A DNA stretch of 37,908 nucleotides. Source: Lachnospiraceae bacterium (GTDB lineage: Bacteria; Bacillota; Clostridia; Lachnospirales; Lachnospiraceae). Below the pieces are notes generated by a model, which ran no database searches, was not told the origin of the DNA, and was given only the letters and a program-made list of their open reading frames with translations. Positions 1 to 7,715 of the stretch are shown here, piece after piece. Every line of letters starts with the position of its first letter. The first letter of the stretch is position 1. Made by a program: the position numbers and the translations under genes. The DNA is taken from assembly GCA_017548765.1 (NCBI GenBank), contig JAFYZH010000102.1, positions 1-37,908 on the forward strand, written 5' to 3'.

Positions 1-972
1 ACAGAGAAGAGACACTACGCACACGTTGACTGCCCGGGCCATGCTGACTACGTTAAGAACATGATCACCGGTGCTGCACAGATGGACGGCGCTATCCTGG
101 TTGTTGCTGCAACTGATGGTGTTATGGCTCAGACCAAGGAGCACATCCTTCTGTCCCGTCAGGTAGGTGTACCTTACATCGTAGTATTCATGAACAAGTG
201 CGATATGGTTGATGACGAAGAACTCCTTGAGCTCGTTGAGATGGAGATCACCGAGCAGCTCGAAGAGTACGAGTTCACAGGTTGCCCGATCGTTAAGGGT
301 TCCGCTCTGAAGGCTCTGGAGAATCCGAGCAGCGAGTGGGGCGACAAGATCATGGAGCTGATGGACACTGTTGACAGCTACATTCCGGATCCGGTTCGTG
401 AGACAGATAAGCCTTTCCTTATGCCTGTCGAGGACGTATTCTCTATCACAGGTCGTGGTACCGTTGCTACTGGTAGAGTAGAGCGTGGTACACTGCACGT
501 ATCTGAGGAAGTTGAGATCGTTGGTATTCACGAAGAGACCCGTAAGGTTGTTGTAACCGGTATCGAGATGTTCCGTAAGCTTCTTGATGAGGCTCAGGCT
601 GGTGATAACATCGGTGCACTCCTTCGTGGTGTTCAGAGAAACGAGATCGAGCGTGGTCAGGTTCTCTGTAAGCCCGGCTCTGTAAAGTGCCACACCAAGT
701 TCACCGCTCAGGTTTACGTACTGACTAAGGATGAGGGTGGTCGTCACACACCTTTCTTCAACAACTATCGTCCTCAGTTCTACTTCAGAACAACCGACGT
801 TACCGGCGTTTGCAACCTGCCTGCAGGCACAGAGATGTGCATGCCTGGTGATAACGTAGAGATGACCGTAGAGCTCATCCACCCGGTAGCTATGGAGCAG
901 GGTCTTCGTTTCGCTATCCGTGAGGGTGGTAGAACCGTTGGTTCCGGCCGTGTTGTTACTATCGTTGAATAA
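1..972 (+). CDS. tuf: Elongation factor Tu, 5'-truncated by window edge
   Basis: EF-Tu is the GTPase that carries aminoacyl-tRNA to the ribosomal A site. The reading frame is open from base 1, giving 323 codons against about 397 in the family, so roughly the first 75 residues (including the P-loop) lie outside the window. The G3 motif DCPGH (codons 10-14) and the G4 motif NKCD (codons 55-58) are present, followed by beta-barrel domains 2 and 3 ending VVTIVE. Codon use is that of a highly expressed gene. A strong terminator follows 30 bases after the stop, so tuf is not co-transcribed with the downstream genes here. Identification is certain; whether the genome has a second tuf copy cannot be seen. 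Confidence 0.98.
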   Translation, partial: TEKRHYAHVDCPGHADYVKNMITGAAQMDGAILVVAATDGVMAQTKEHILLSRQVGVPYIVVFMNKCDMVDDEELLELVEMEITEQLEEYEFTGCPIVKGSALKALENPSSEWGDKIMELMDTVDSYIPDPVRETDKPFLMPVEDVFSITGRGTVATGRVERGTLHVSEEVEIVGIHEETRKVVVTGIEMFRKLLDEAQAGDNIGALLRGVQRNEIERGQVLCKPGSVKCHTKFTAQVYVLTKDEGGRHTPFFNNYRPQFYFRTTDVTGVCNLPAGTEMCMPGDNVEMTVELIHPVAMEQGLRFAIREGGRTVGSGRVVTIVE

Positions 973-1002
973 TCTGACGAAAAGTAAATATACGAATTCA
1001 GG

Positions 1003-1033
1003 CAGGGCCCTTCGCAAGAAGGGCCCTGTTTTT
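1003..1033 (+). terminator. Rho-independent terminator of tuf
   Basis: Perfect 11-bp stem (1003-1013 with 1018-1028) closed by a GCAA tetraloop and followed by five T residues (1029-1033). It ends the tuf transcript and separates it from the accessory block downstream. Confidence 0.95.
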
Positions 1034-1075
1034 GATTCCGCAAATTGTGCGGGGGAGGGGGTGGTGGCCGCGGGG

Positions 1076-1418
1076 AACCGCCTATGACAACCCTTTCATA
1101 TATAGGCGGTCTCGGGGTGGAAGCGAGACGTGGGGAACCGCCTATGTCATCCCCCTCATATATAGGCGGTCTCGGGGGAGGGGAGCGAGATGCTGAAAAC
1201 CGCTGATCGGACGCCTTTCATGTATAGGCGGTCTCTAGGGAGGGGGGCAAGCCGCGGGGAACCGCCTATGACAACCCTTTCATATATAGGCGGTCTCGGG
1301 GGTGGTGAGCAAGCTGAGGCGAACCGCCGCTGGGGAGCCCGCCACGCATAGGCGGTCTCGAGGTTGGGAAGCAAGCTGAGGCGAACCGCCGATCCGAAGT
1401 ATCTCATATATAGGCGGT
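1076..1418. repeat. Six-unit tandem array of 35-nt palindromic elements
   Basis: Six elements of exactly 35 nt lie at 1076-1110, 1136-1170, 1198-1232, 1260-1294, 1322-1356 and 1384-1418, giving periods of 60, 62, 62, 62 and 62. Each begins AACCGC(C) and ends TAGGCGGT, so each can form a hairpin with a 6-10 bp stem. The middle is the variable part; units 1 and 4 share the same one (GACAACCCTTTC). The 25-27-nt linkers resemble each other, with consensus roughly CTCGGGG-GG-AGC(A/G)AG, and in the first two units can form a second CTCG/CGAG stem. No coding frame runs convincingly through the array. It occupies most of the 550-base gap between tuf and the nuclease-like gene. Origin and function are unknown. 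Confidence 0.9.
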
Positions 1419-1529
1419 TTTGGGGATGGGAGCGGACGGCCTCGGGGAAGAGAGCGAGAGTATCAAGAATGATTATAGCGAATTAAGGGGGCATTTAATG
1501 AAGCCACGGAATAATGAGGAGGTAAGAAT
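1419..1529. other. Unassigned spacer after the palindromic array
   Basis: This stretch continues the purine-rich G-heavy composition of the array to about 1455 and then becomes AT-rich ahead of the nuclease-like gene. I see no consensus promoter. A GAGGAGGT ribosome binding site lies at 1516-1523 and points to a start at 1530. Confidence 0.5.
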
Positions 1530-2333
1530 ATAAAGAAGAGAATTCAAAAAGAAATACAAAGGCTGGAGATGCTGCAAGATAAGATATTATACGAGCAGGA
1601 TTTCCATGAAAAGAATTCAAAACATGGGACGCAAGGGAACGGTGAGAAGTTAATTTGCAAGAAAAGCAAGAACCACTATGATTACTATGTCGGCGGAAAG
1701 TATATAAGCAAGAGAAAAGAAATGGGAAGGCTCCGGAAACTTGCTGAACAAGAGTATCGTAGGAAACTTCTGGATGAGTTAAGAATAGAATGTAAATATC
1801 TGCGACGAGTGCTGGAAACGGATCGGCGCTTATCAGACGTTTACCGAAATATGCATAAAGGGAAGCAGGCATTGATTGAGCCGGATTACGAGCCGATAGA
1901 AAAGAGGATCGAGAAGTTTGAAACTGCTAAGTACAACGGCCTGGGGTTTTCGGATAGTGATCAGACCGAGTATATTACCAACAGGGGAGAACGTGTCCGG
2001 TCGAAATCAGAGAAGATCATTGCGGATGAATTGGCCAGACAGGGGATACCATATAAATATGAGAAGCCGTTGCAGCTGAACGTGGATGGCATGATGAAGA
2101 CCTTTTATCCGGATTTCACAGTCATGAACGTGACTACGGGGGAGATCAAGTATTTGGAGCATTTGGGGATGGTGGACAGTTCAAATTATCTGAAGAACAC
2201 ACTTTCCAAACTGGATGTCTACGAGAAGAATGGCTTGCTGATCGGGCGGGAGGTGATCTTGCTTCATGAGAGTGCTTATCGGCCGCTGAACACTCGGGTG
2301 ATCACAGATTACATTCGGGAATTCCTGGCTTAA
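1530..2333 (+). CDS. PD-(D/E)XK nuclease-like protein, probable AUA start
   Basis: This resembles a Clostridia family of uncharacterised proteins with a PD-(D/E)XK-type nuclease core. With the first ATG (1569) it has 254 residues. The N-terminal half is basic and helical, with many Lys, Arg and Glu. In the C-terminal half, numbered from 1569, are RSKSEKIIADEL (about 143-154, the conserved Glu of the core), YPDFTV (about 179-184) and GEIKYLEHLG (about 191-200), followed by an alternating region ending near PLNT. Start choice: the strong GAGGAGGT site at 1516-1523 sits six bases before an in-frame ATA at 1530, which adds 13 residues rich in Lys, while ATG 1569 has no good ribosome binding site. 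The substrate is unknown; it could be a solitary nuclease or a mobile-element remnant. Fold assignment is from motif recognition only. Confidence 0.7.
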   Translation: MKKRIQKEIQRLEMLQDKILYEQDFHEKNSKHGTQGNGEKLICKKSKNHYDYYVGGKYISKRKEMGRLRKLAEQEYRRKLLDELRIECKYLRRVLETDRRLSDVYRNMHKGKQALIEPDYEPIEKRIEKFETAKYNGLGFSDSDQTEYITNRGERVRSKSEKIIADELARQGIPYKYEKPLQLNVDGMMKTFYPDFTVMNVTTGEIKYLEHLGMVDSSNYLKNTLSKLDVYEKNGLLIGREVILLHESAYRPLNTRVITDYIREFLA

Positions 2334-2470
2334 GCGAGCGCCTTGCTGTGGAGGAGAACGGCATTGAACGAGGGGGGGGATGCTGACCATACAGATTCAA
2401 TGCGGGCTTCGGTAAGCGTGTTGCGGGGTTCTGCTTGGCCGGTGAGTGTTTTCGGAACAACAATCCTGTC

Positions 2471-2499
2471 TTGCGATTTGTAGGGTTTTGCCTTATAAT
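2471..2499 (+). promoter_or_regulatory. Sigma-A-type promoter for the GH115 gene
   Basis: -35 TTGCGA (2471-2476), 17-bp spacer and a perfect -10 TATAAT (2494-2499). Transcription would start near 2506 and leave a leader of about 115 nt before the ATG at 2622. No operator palindrome is obvious next to it. Confidence 0.75.
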
Positions 2500-2621
2500 G
2501 GAAGCATGATTTTCGGGGTTGAAAACTCGGGAAATGCGTGCAGGGAGCGCAGGATAGAAGGACTTGCGTTTCCGAATATCGGGTGTGTCTGCCGGTTTCA
2601 CAGAGGCGGTAAGGAGTAAAC

Positions 2622-5600
2622 ATGAGAGATTTTCGATTAGCGGGCGCGGGCAATGGCGCCGTGATCTATTATGAAGAGGGTACGAAGGACAGCGCGGGCA
2701 TTAAGAGGATCGCGAAGGTGGTCGCGGGCGATGTGTTTGTGATCTCGGCCGGGCGGCTGGGGGTTCGCGGCATCCGGAGGAACCGCCAGAGTTTGTTGGC
2801 GGAGATGCTGTATATGGCGCCGGAGGACACGGACCTGGTGTGCGTGTGCACGGCGGATCAGGATCTGTATAAAGAGTGGGAGGCCGCGGGTGTTGATTTC
2901 GGGTTTGCGCCGGCGGGGCAGAGCCTCGGCCGCGAGCGGTTTTCCATGCAGGTGGTGAATATAAGGAAGACGGAGGCGGGTGTTGAAGTTGTAGCGAGCT
3001 CGGCTGTGTCAACAGAGTCTGTTGCGTCGGTGGCATCGGGCTCGGCTTCGGCGACTGCATCAGCTGCTGTGTCGGCAGCATCGGCTTCAGCAACCGCAAC
3101 TGCTTCAGCTGTAGCGTCTGCAGCATCAGCCTCGGCTTCCGCATCCGCATCTGTCGCTTCGGGCGTGGCTTCCGACTCCACTACGGTCCTGCTGATCGCG
3201 GGTTCGGATCGCCTGGGCGCGATCTATGGTTTGCTCGAGATCTCGAAGATCTGTGGCATGCCGACGTGGTGCTACTGGGGCGATGCGATGCCGAAACGGC
3301 AGAAGCAGCTGCATTTGCCGGCGGAGGCACTGACGAAGGTGTCGAAGGAGCCGTCGGTGCGCCTGCGCGGATTTTTCATGAACGACGAGTGGCCGTCGCT
3401 CGGAAACTGGGTTTCCAACACGTTCGGCGACTTCAATGTAGATTTTTATGAGCAGGTGTTCGTGCTCCTGCTTCGTATGCACGGCAACTTCCTGTGGCCG
3501 GCCATGTGGTCGGCGTCCTTCCCATGCGATGGCGCGGGCGGAAACACGCGGGAGACCGATCCGCTGGCGAACGCCATCCTGGCGGACGAACTGGGCATCA
3601 CCATGAGCACGTCGCATCACGAGCCCCTCATGCGCGCGAGCGAGGAGTGGGACCACGTGAAGTCCGCGGACAATGCGGTGGGCTACGGCCACGACTGGAA
3701 CTACCGCACGAACGCGCGCGGCCTGCATGAATATTGGGACGACTCTGTGAAGCGCATGGGTGCGTTCAAGAACCTGTACACCCTGGGCATGCGCGGTGAG
3801 CGCGACTCCAAGATCATGGGCGATGATGCGACCATGCTGGACAATGTCAATCTTCTGAAGGACACCATCCTGGACCAAAAGGCGATCCTGGCGGCGCATG
3901 GCCTGAAGGACGCGCCGAAGGTGCTCGCCTTGTATAAGGAAGTGGAAGATTATTTCTACGGCGACGAGACCACGCCGGGTCTGGCGACCTGGGAGGAACT
4001 CGACGACGTCCTCCTCCTGCTTTCCGATGATAATTTCGCAAACTGTCGCACGCTTCCGACCGCGGAGACGAAGGATCGCCCGGCCGGCTGGGGTCTGTAC
4101 TACCACTTCGACTACCACGGCGGCCCGATCTCCTACGAGTGGGTGAACAGCACAGCTCTCCAGAAGGTTTGGGACCAGATGACCCTGGCGTATGAGTACG
4201 GCATCCGCGATCTTTGGGTGGTCAATGTCGGCGACCTGCGTCCGCAGGAGCTGCCGCTGTCGTACTTCCTGGATCTCGCTTATGATTTCGAGGGCATGGG
4301 ATCTTCCGCGCCGAACACCTGTGAGACATATATTAGAAAGTGGGTGGATGAGCAGTTCGCCGCACTGGAAGACGCTGACGACCTCCGCGAGAAGATCGCG
4401 CAGATCCTTTCCTTATATACACATATGAACCAGAACCGCCGGCCCGAGGTCGTGTACGAGAATACATTTTCCGTAAACTACCTGCAGGAGGCGGCGCGGG
4501 AACTGAAGAAGGCTGAACTGATCGAGAAGCTCTGCTTCGAGGTTTTCGACAAAATGGACGAGCGCCTGGCGCCCTCGTTCTACGGACTGGCGGCCTTCCC
4601 GGCCCTGGCGTCCGCGAACGTACGCAAGATGATGATCCTCGCGGGATACTACAATCTGTATGCGTCGGCGGGGGACGGACTGGCCAATGTCTGCCACGCC
4701 CTCGTGACCGAGTGCATTGCCCGCGATAAAGAACTGTGCCGCTGCTACAACGAAGACATGGCGGGCGGCAAATGGAACGGCATGATGCTGAGCAACCACG
4801 TCGGCTTCCACCGCTGGAACGACGAGGGTTGGTCCTATCCGCAGACGGCGGTCATCGCCGAGAAGGACGGTCTGTTCGTCTGGAGCGAGGACGACGGTTC
4901 GTCGTGCTTCGCAGGCTTCGACGCCGAACCCTGCGTGCTCACCCTGCCGAGCCTGATGGAGGGCCGCGGCGAGGAACTTCTGCTGACCGTTTCTGCGTCC
5001 GGCACCTACGATCCTGACGCGGAAAATGTTGAGATCGGCCTGTCGCAGATCCCGGAGTGGCTGAACGTTGTGGTCGCCCCGAAGTTCGAGAGCGAGCTTT
5101 CGAGGTCGATCGTGGAAGACGAACTTCTGGACATGGTGGCGGATTTCCGCGCCTGCCCGACGGCCTTCGAGGTGCGGATCTCGCTGAACGAGCACGCCGA
5201 CCTGCTGCCGCAGGAGAGCGTGAAGGACAGTTTCAAGATCACCCTGGGCACCGCTTGCGTCGTTGTCGAGACGCGCTTTGAGGCGCTCGCGGACGAAGCG
5301 GTCGGTGAGGACATGCGCAAAGTTGAAAACAACGGCTACCTCGAACTCGAGGCGAACATGGCGCGCCTCACGCCCGGCAAAAACGGACGCGAGTTCCTGC
5401 TGCTCACCGAGTACGGCAAGACGGCGGACACCCTGCGCATGGAGCCGGTGTTCGGCGACGTGAAGGATGGCGAAGATGCGCCGAAGGCGGAGCTTGGGTT
5501 CCGCATCGTTCATGAAGGAACGTATGAGATCCAGCTGTGCTTCGGACCGAGCAACCCGGTCGAAAAGGGTTGCGGCCAATGCTTCGGCTTGTTGCTGGAT

Positions 5601-5828
5601 GGCGAGGCCCTGCCGGGAACGAACGGCGAGGCGGTGAGGGATTCATTGCCCGCAGGCTTCATAGCCGGAGATTATAACAGCTTCGCATGGTGCCGCGGCG
5701 TGTTGGAGAACATCCGCGTGGTGACATACACGGCGAAACTGTCGGCCGGAACGCACAGCCTGCTCTACATCGGGGCGGACGCCGGAGTGCTGTTGCAGCG
5801 CGTCGTACTCGTGCGTGAGCCCGACTGA
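2622..5828 (+). CDS. GH115 xylan alpha-1,2-glucuronidase, intracellular
   Basis: GH115 enzymes remove (4-O-methyl-)glucuronic acid from xylan and xylo-oligosaccharides. The 1068-residue product has an N-terminal alpha/beta domain ending with an IYGLLEISK segment (201-209), then a barrel region with conserved-looking blocks MNDEWPSLGNW (253-263), HGNFLWPAMW (287-296), TSHHEP (330-335), MRGERD (390-395), HFDYHGGP (495-502) and VNVGDLRPQE (534-543). A helical domain and a C-terminal beta-sandwich follow. There is no signal peptide, so it probably acts on imported oligosaccharides. Residues about 124-186 (2991-3179) are an almost pure Ala/Ser/Val/Thr insertion with no counterpart I know in the family. 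The gene is visibly more G+C-rich than the ribosomal genes around it. It has its own promoter. The family call is strong; the exact substrate is inferred. Confidence 0.9.
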   Translation: MRDFRLAGAGNGAVIYYEEGTKDSAGIKRIAKVVAGDVFVISAGRLGVRGIRRNRQSLLAEMLYMAPEDTDLVCVCTADQDLYKEWEAAGVDFGFAPAGQSLGRERFSMQVVNIRKTEAGVEVVASSAVSTESVASVASGSASATASAAVSAASASATATASAVASAASASASASASVASGVASDSTTVLLIAGSDRLGAIYGLLEISKICGMPTWCYWGDAMPKRQKQLHLPAEALTKVSKEPSVRLRGFFMNDEWPSLGNWVSNTFGDFNVDFYEQVFVLLLRMHGNFLWPAMWSASFPCDGAGGNTRETDPLANAILADELGITMSTSHHEPLMRASEEWDHVKSADNAVGYGHDWNYRTNARGLHEYWDDSVKRMGAFKNLYTLGMRGERDSKIMGDDATMLDNVNLLKDTILDQKAILAAHGLKDAPKVLALYKEVEDYFYGDETTPGLATWEELDDVLLLLSDDNFANCRTLPTAETKDRPAGWGLYYHFDYHGGPISYEWVNSTALQKVWDQMTLAYEYGIRDLWVVNVGDLRPQELPLSYFLDLAYDFEGMGSSAPNTCETYIRKWVDEQFAALEDADDLREKIAQILSLYTHMNQNRRPEVVYENTFSVNYLQEAARELKKAELIEKLCFEVFDKMDERLAPSFYGLAAFPALASANVRKMMILAGYYNLYASAGDGLANVCHALVTECIARDKELCRCYNEDMAGGKWNGMMLSNHVGFHRWNDEGWSYPQTAVIAEKDGLFVWSEDDGSSCFAGFDAEPCVLTLPSLMEGRGEELLLTVSASGTYDPDAENVEIGLSQIPEWLNVVVAPKFESELSRSIVEDELLDMVADFRACPTAFEVRISLNEHADLLPQESVKDSFKITLGTACVVVETRFEALADEAVGEDMRKVENNGYLELEANMARLTPGKNGREFLLLTEYGKTADTLRMEPVFGDVKDGEDAPKAELGFRIVHEGTYEIQLCFGPSNPVEKGCGQCFGLLLDGEALPGTNGEAVRDSLPAGFIAGDYNSFAWCRGVLENIRVVTYTAKLSAGTHSLLYIGADAGVLLQRVVLVREPD
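2991..3179 (+). repeat. Ala/Ser low-complexity insertion inside GH115
   Basis: About 63 codons (residues 124-186) made almost only of Ala, Ser, Val and Thr, built from irregular iterations of GCN-TCN codons. The reading frame is kept. It interrupts the N-terminal domain just before the conserved LIAGSDRLGAIYG strand-turn-helix, so it probably forms a disordered surface loop or linker. Confidence 0.85.
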
Positions 5829-5957
5829 AAGGGGCAATCGCGACCTGCGCCGAATAAGCAAAACGATAAGAAGAGGTGCCAGCGCATCGGATCAGAAGAA
5901 TGAAATGCTGCATTGCATCATATAATAAGAAGGAGGGGCAGTTTTCTGCCGCAAACT

Positions 5958-6848
5958 ATGTTAGTAGCCGATCAATGGAAGGAATATACCGTGCTCGATA
6001 CGTCGGGCGGGGAGAAACTGGAGCGCTGGGGCGACTATGTGCTGGTGCGCCCGGATCCGCAGGTCATCTGGACCACGAAGAAAACGAACGCGGGGTGGAG
6101 GAAGCCGAACGCGCACTACCACCGGAGCGACCGCGGAGGCGGCGAGTGGGAGTTCTTCGACCTGCCGAAGCAGTGGAGCATCCGTTACGATCCGCTGGAT
6201 CTGACGTTCCTGCTGAAGCCGTTCAGTTTCAAGCATACCGGACTCTTCCCGGAGCAGGCGGTGAACTGGTCGTGGTTCGCGAAGATCATCCGCGACGCGA
6301 AGGCGAAGGAGCCGGAGCGCACGATCAAGGTGCTGAACTTGTTCGCCTACACCGGCGGCGCGACATTGGCCGCGGCTCGCGCGGGCGCAGCGGTCACACA
6401 CGTGGATGCGTCGAAGGGCATGACCCAGTGGGCGAAGGAAAATGCGGCGGCCTCCGGACTGTCGGACGCGCCCATCCGCTGGCTGGTCGATGACTGCCAG
6501 AAGTTCGTCGAGCGCGAGATCCGCCGGGGTAATCATTACGACGCCATCATCATGGATCCGCCGTCCTACGGACGCGGGCCGGGCGGCGAGGTCTGGAAGA
6601 TCGAGGATGCCGTGCATCCGCTCGTTGCGACCTGCAAGCAGCTGCTGAGCGACAAACCTCTGTTCTTCCTTATTAACTCTTACACGACCGGACTTCAGCC
6701 GGCTGTGCTTACGTACATGCTGCAGCTGGAGGTGGCTTCGGCCTTCGGAGGGACCGTATGCTCGGACGAGATCGGCCTGCCCGTAAAGGAAGGTCCGGTG
6801 CCGGGACTGGTGCTCCCGTGCGGAGCCAGCGGCCGCTGGATGGCCTGA
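5958..6848 (+). CDS. Class I SAM-dependent methyltransferase, RlmI/RlmK-like
   Basis: The protein (296 residues from ATG 5958) matches the SAM-dependent methyltransferase group related to 23S rRNA m5C/m7G methyltransferases. The SAM-binding motif LFAYTGGATLAAARAGA is followed by an acidic VDASKG strand end and by the catalytic-type motif MDPPSYGRGPGG. The N-terminal region has GEKLERWGDYVLVRPDPQVIW, typical of this group, which supports the ATG at 5958. The start is not settled: the only strong ribosome binding site (AGGAGGGG, 5931-5938) is 19 bases before this ATG and is better spaced for a CTG at 5946. It follows GH115 after 129 bases and shares its G+C-rich codon use. The target (rRNA or other) is not determinable. 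Confidence 0.82.
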   Translation: MLVADQWKEYTVLDTSGGEKLERWGDYVLVRPDPQVIWTTKKTNAGWRKPNAHYHRSDRGGGEWEFFDLPKQWSIRYDPLDLTFLLKPFSFKHTGLFPEQAVNWSWFAKIIRDAKAKEPERTIKVLNLFAYTGGATLAAARAGAAVTHVDASKGMTQWAKENAAASGLSDAPIRWLVDDCQKFVEREIRRGNHYDAIIMDPPSYGRGPGGEVWKIEDAVHPLVATCKQLLSDKPLFFLINSYTTGLQPAVLTYMLQLEVASAFGGTVCSDEIGLPVKEGPVPGLVLPCGASGRWMA

Positions 6849-6884
6849 AAACCCGAAAAATGTTGAAAAACCCTGGATTTTACA

Positions 6885-6920
6885 TGGGGAAAGCTCCCGC
6901 GAAAGCCCGAGTTTTCCCCA
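6885..6920. other. Stem-loop after the methyltransferase gene
   Basis: A 12-bp stem (6885-6896 with 6909-6920, one G-U pair) around a 12-nt loop lies 36 bases after the methyltransferase stop. It has no U-tract on either strand, so it is not a canonical terminator; it may mark or stabilise the 3' end of the upstream transcript. Confidence 0.5.
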
Positions 6921-6956
6921 AAATGATGAAAATCAGAAAAAAATTTAAAAAAACGC

Positions 6957-6985
6957 TTGCAATTTCAGCAGGGATGCGGTAATAT
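6957..6985 (+). promoter_or_regulatory. Promoter of the S10-spc operon
   Basis: -35 TTGCAA (6957-6962), exactly 17 bp, and -10 TAATAT (6980-6985), preceded by an A-tract-rich segment (6935-6953) that could act as an UP element. The predicted start is near 6992. It is well placed to transcribe rpsJ and the following ribosomal genes. Confidence 0.85.
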
Positions 6986-6991
6986 AGTCCT

Positions 6992-7240
6992 TGCTGTGAC
7001 ATTGATAGCGTTGAAGTGTGAGGTTGCTGCCCACCGTGGCAGGTTTTCCGCGGAGCGAATGTCAAGTTAGGAAACTGGCGACAAGTCACTGTACCAAATC
7101 ATCCGCTTCGGGCGGAAATGACGTGCGGACGGGGCAGCAAGGCCTCATATTTTTATGAGTCCGGTTGCGACACGCACGGGCAAGTGTACAGTCACCACTT
7201 GTCGTACTGTTAAAAGTACGAATAGGAGGCGACTTTTTTT
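6992..7240 (+). promoter_or_regulatory. Structured 5' leader of the S10 operon
   Basis: A leader of about 250 nt between the promoter and rpsJ. Visible elements: hairpin 7027-7042 (CTGCC/GGCAG); a long-range helix pairing 7080-7085 with 7198-7203 and 7088-7094 with 7186-7192 (13 pairs, asymmetric internal loop); inside it a hairpin 7099-7121 with a UUCG-type apex, and CTCATA/TATGAG 7144-7159 with a UUUU loop; then CGTAC/GTACG 7203-7220 directly before the AGGAGG at 7224-7229. The size and position match ribosomal-protein autoregulatory leaders. The ligand (L4 in enterobacteria) is unknown here. Confidence 0.65.
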
Positions 7241-7558
7241 ATGGCAAGTCAAGTAATGAGAATCACGTTGAAGGCATACGAGCACCAGTTGGTGGATCAG
7301 TCTGCCGCAAAGATCATCGACACCGCGAAGAAGAGCGGTGCACAGGTAAGCGGACCGGTTCCTCTTCCTACTAAGAAAGAGGTAGTTACGATCCTCAGAG
7401 CCGTTCACAAGTATAAGGACTCCAGAGAGCAGTTCGAACAGAGAACGCACAAGAGATTGATCGATATCATCGCGCCGAACCAGAAGACAGTGGATGCACT
7501 TTCCCGTCTTGAGATGCCGGCAGGTGTTTACATCGATATCAAGATGAAGACAAAGTAA
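7241..7558 (+). CDS. rpsJ: 30S ribosomal protein S10
   Basis: S10 (uS10) sits in the head of the 30S subunit and, as NusE, also takes part in transcription antitermination. The 105-residue product has the family opening [14 protein letters not shown] and the loop [19 protein letters not shown]. It is first in the operon. The AGGAGG site (7224-7229) is 11 bases from the ATG, separated by a run of T, which is a longer spacing than for the other genes here. Confidence 0.98.
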   Translation: MASQVMRITLKAYEHQLVDQSAAKIIDTAKKSGAQVSGPVPLPTKKEVVTILRAVHKYKDSREQFEQRTHKRLIDIIAPNQKTVDALSRLEMPAGVYIDIKMKTK

Positions 7559-7715
7559 TTTGCCATTCATTGACCGAGACTGAAACGTCTCACCCAAACA
7601 AGTTTATCCGGAACATGATATAGAAGCGTTTTCAAACCCACTTATATCTGACTGTTCTAGGATGATTGCCGCGAAACGCGGTAATCCGCTGTAGATAAAA
7701 CAGGAGGTAAAACAC
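7559..7715 (+). other. Folded spacer between rpsJ and rplC
   Basis: This 157-nt spacer is long for an S10 operon. It holds a GAGAC/GTCTC hairpin (about 7578-7593) and a strong 10-bp stem (7664-7673 with 7677-7686, one G-U pair, AAA loop) just before the AGGAGGT of rplC. Neither has a U-tract, so they do not look like terminators; mRNA processing or translational control of rplC is possible. Confidence 0.5.

Noticed and set aside
1156-1407. Small minus-strand open frame across the palindromic array
   Set aside because: It merely follows the repeats, has low-complexity translation and no ribosome binding site.
1076-1418. CRISPR array
   Set aside because: The linkers between elements are similar to one another and only 25-27 nt, while the variable part lies inside the palindrome. 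No cas gene is present.
6885-6920. Intrinsic terminator of the methyltransferase gene
   Set aside because: Good stem but no U-tract on either strand; kept only as a stem-loop.
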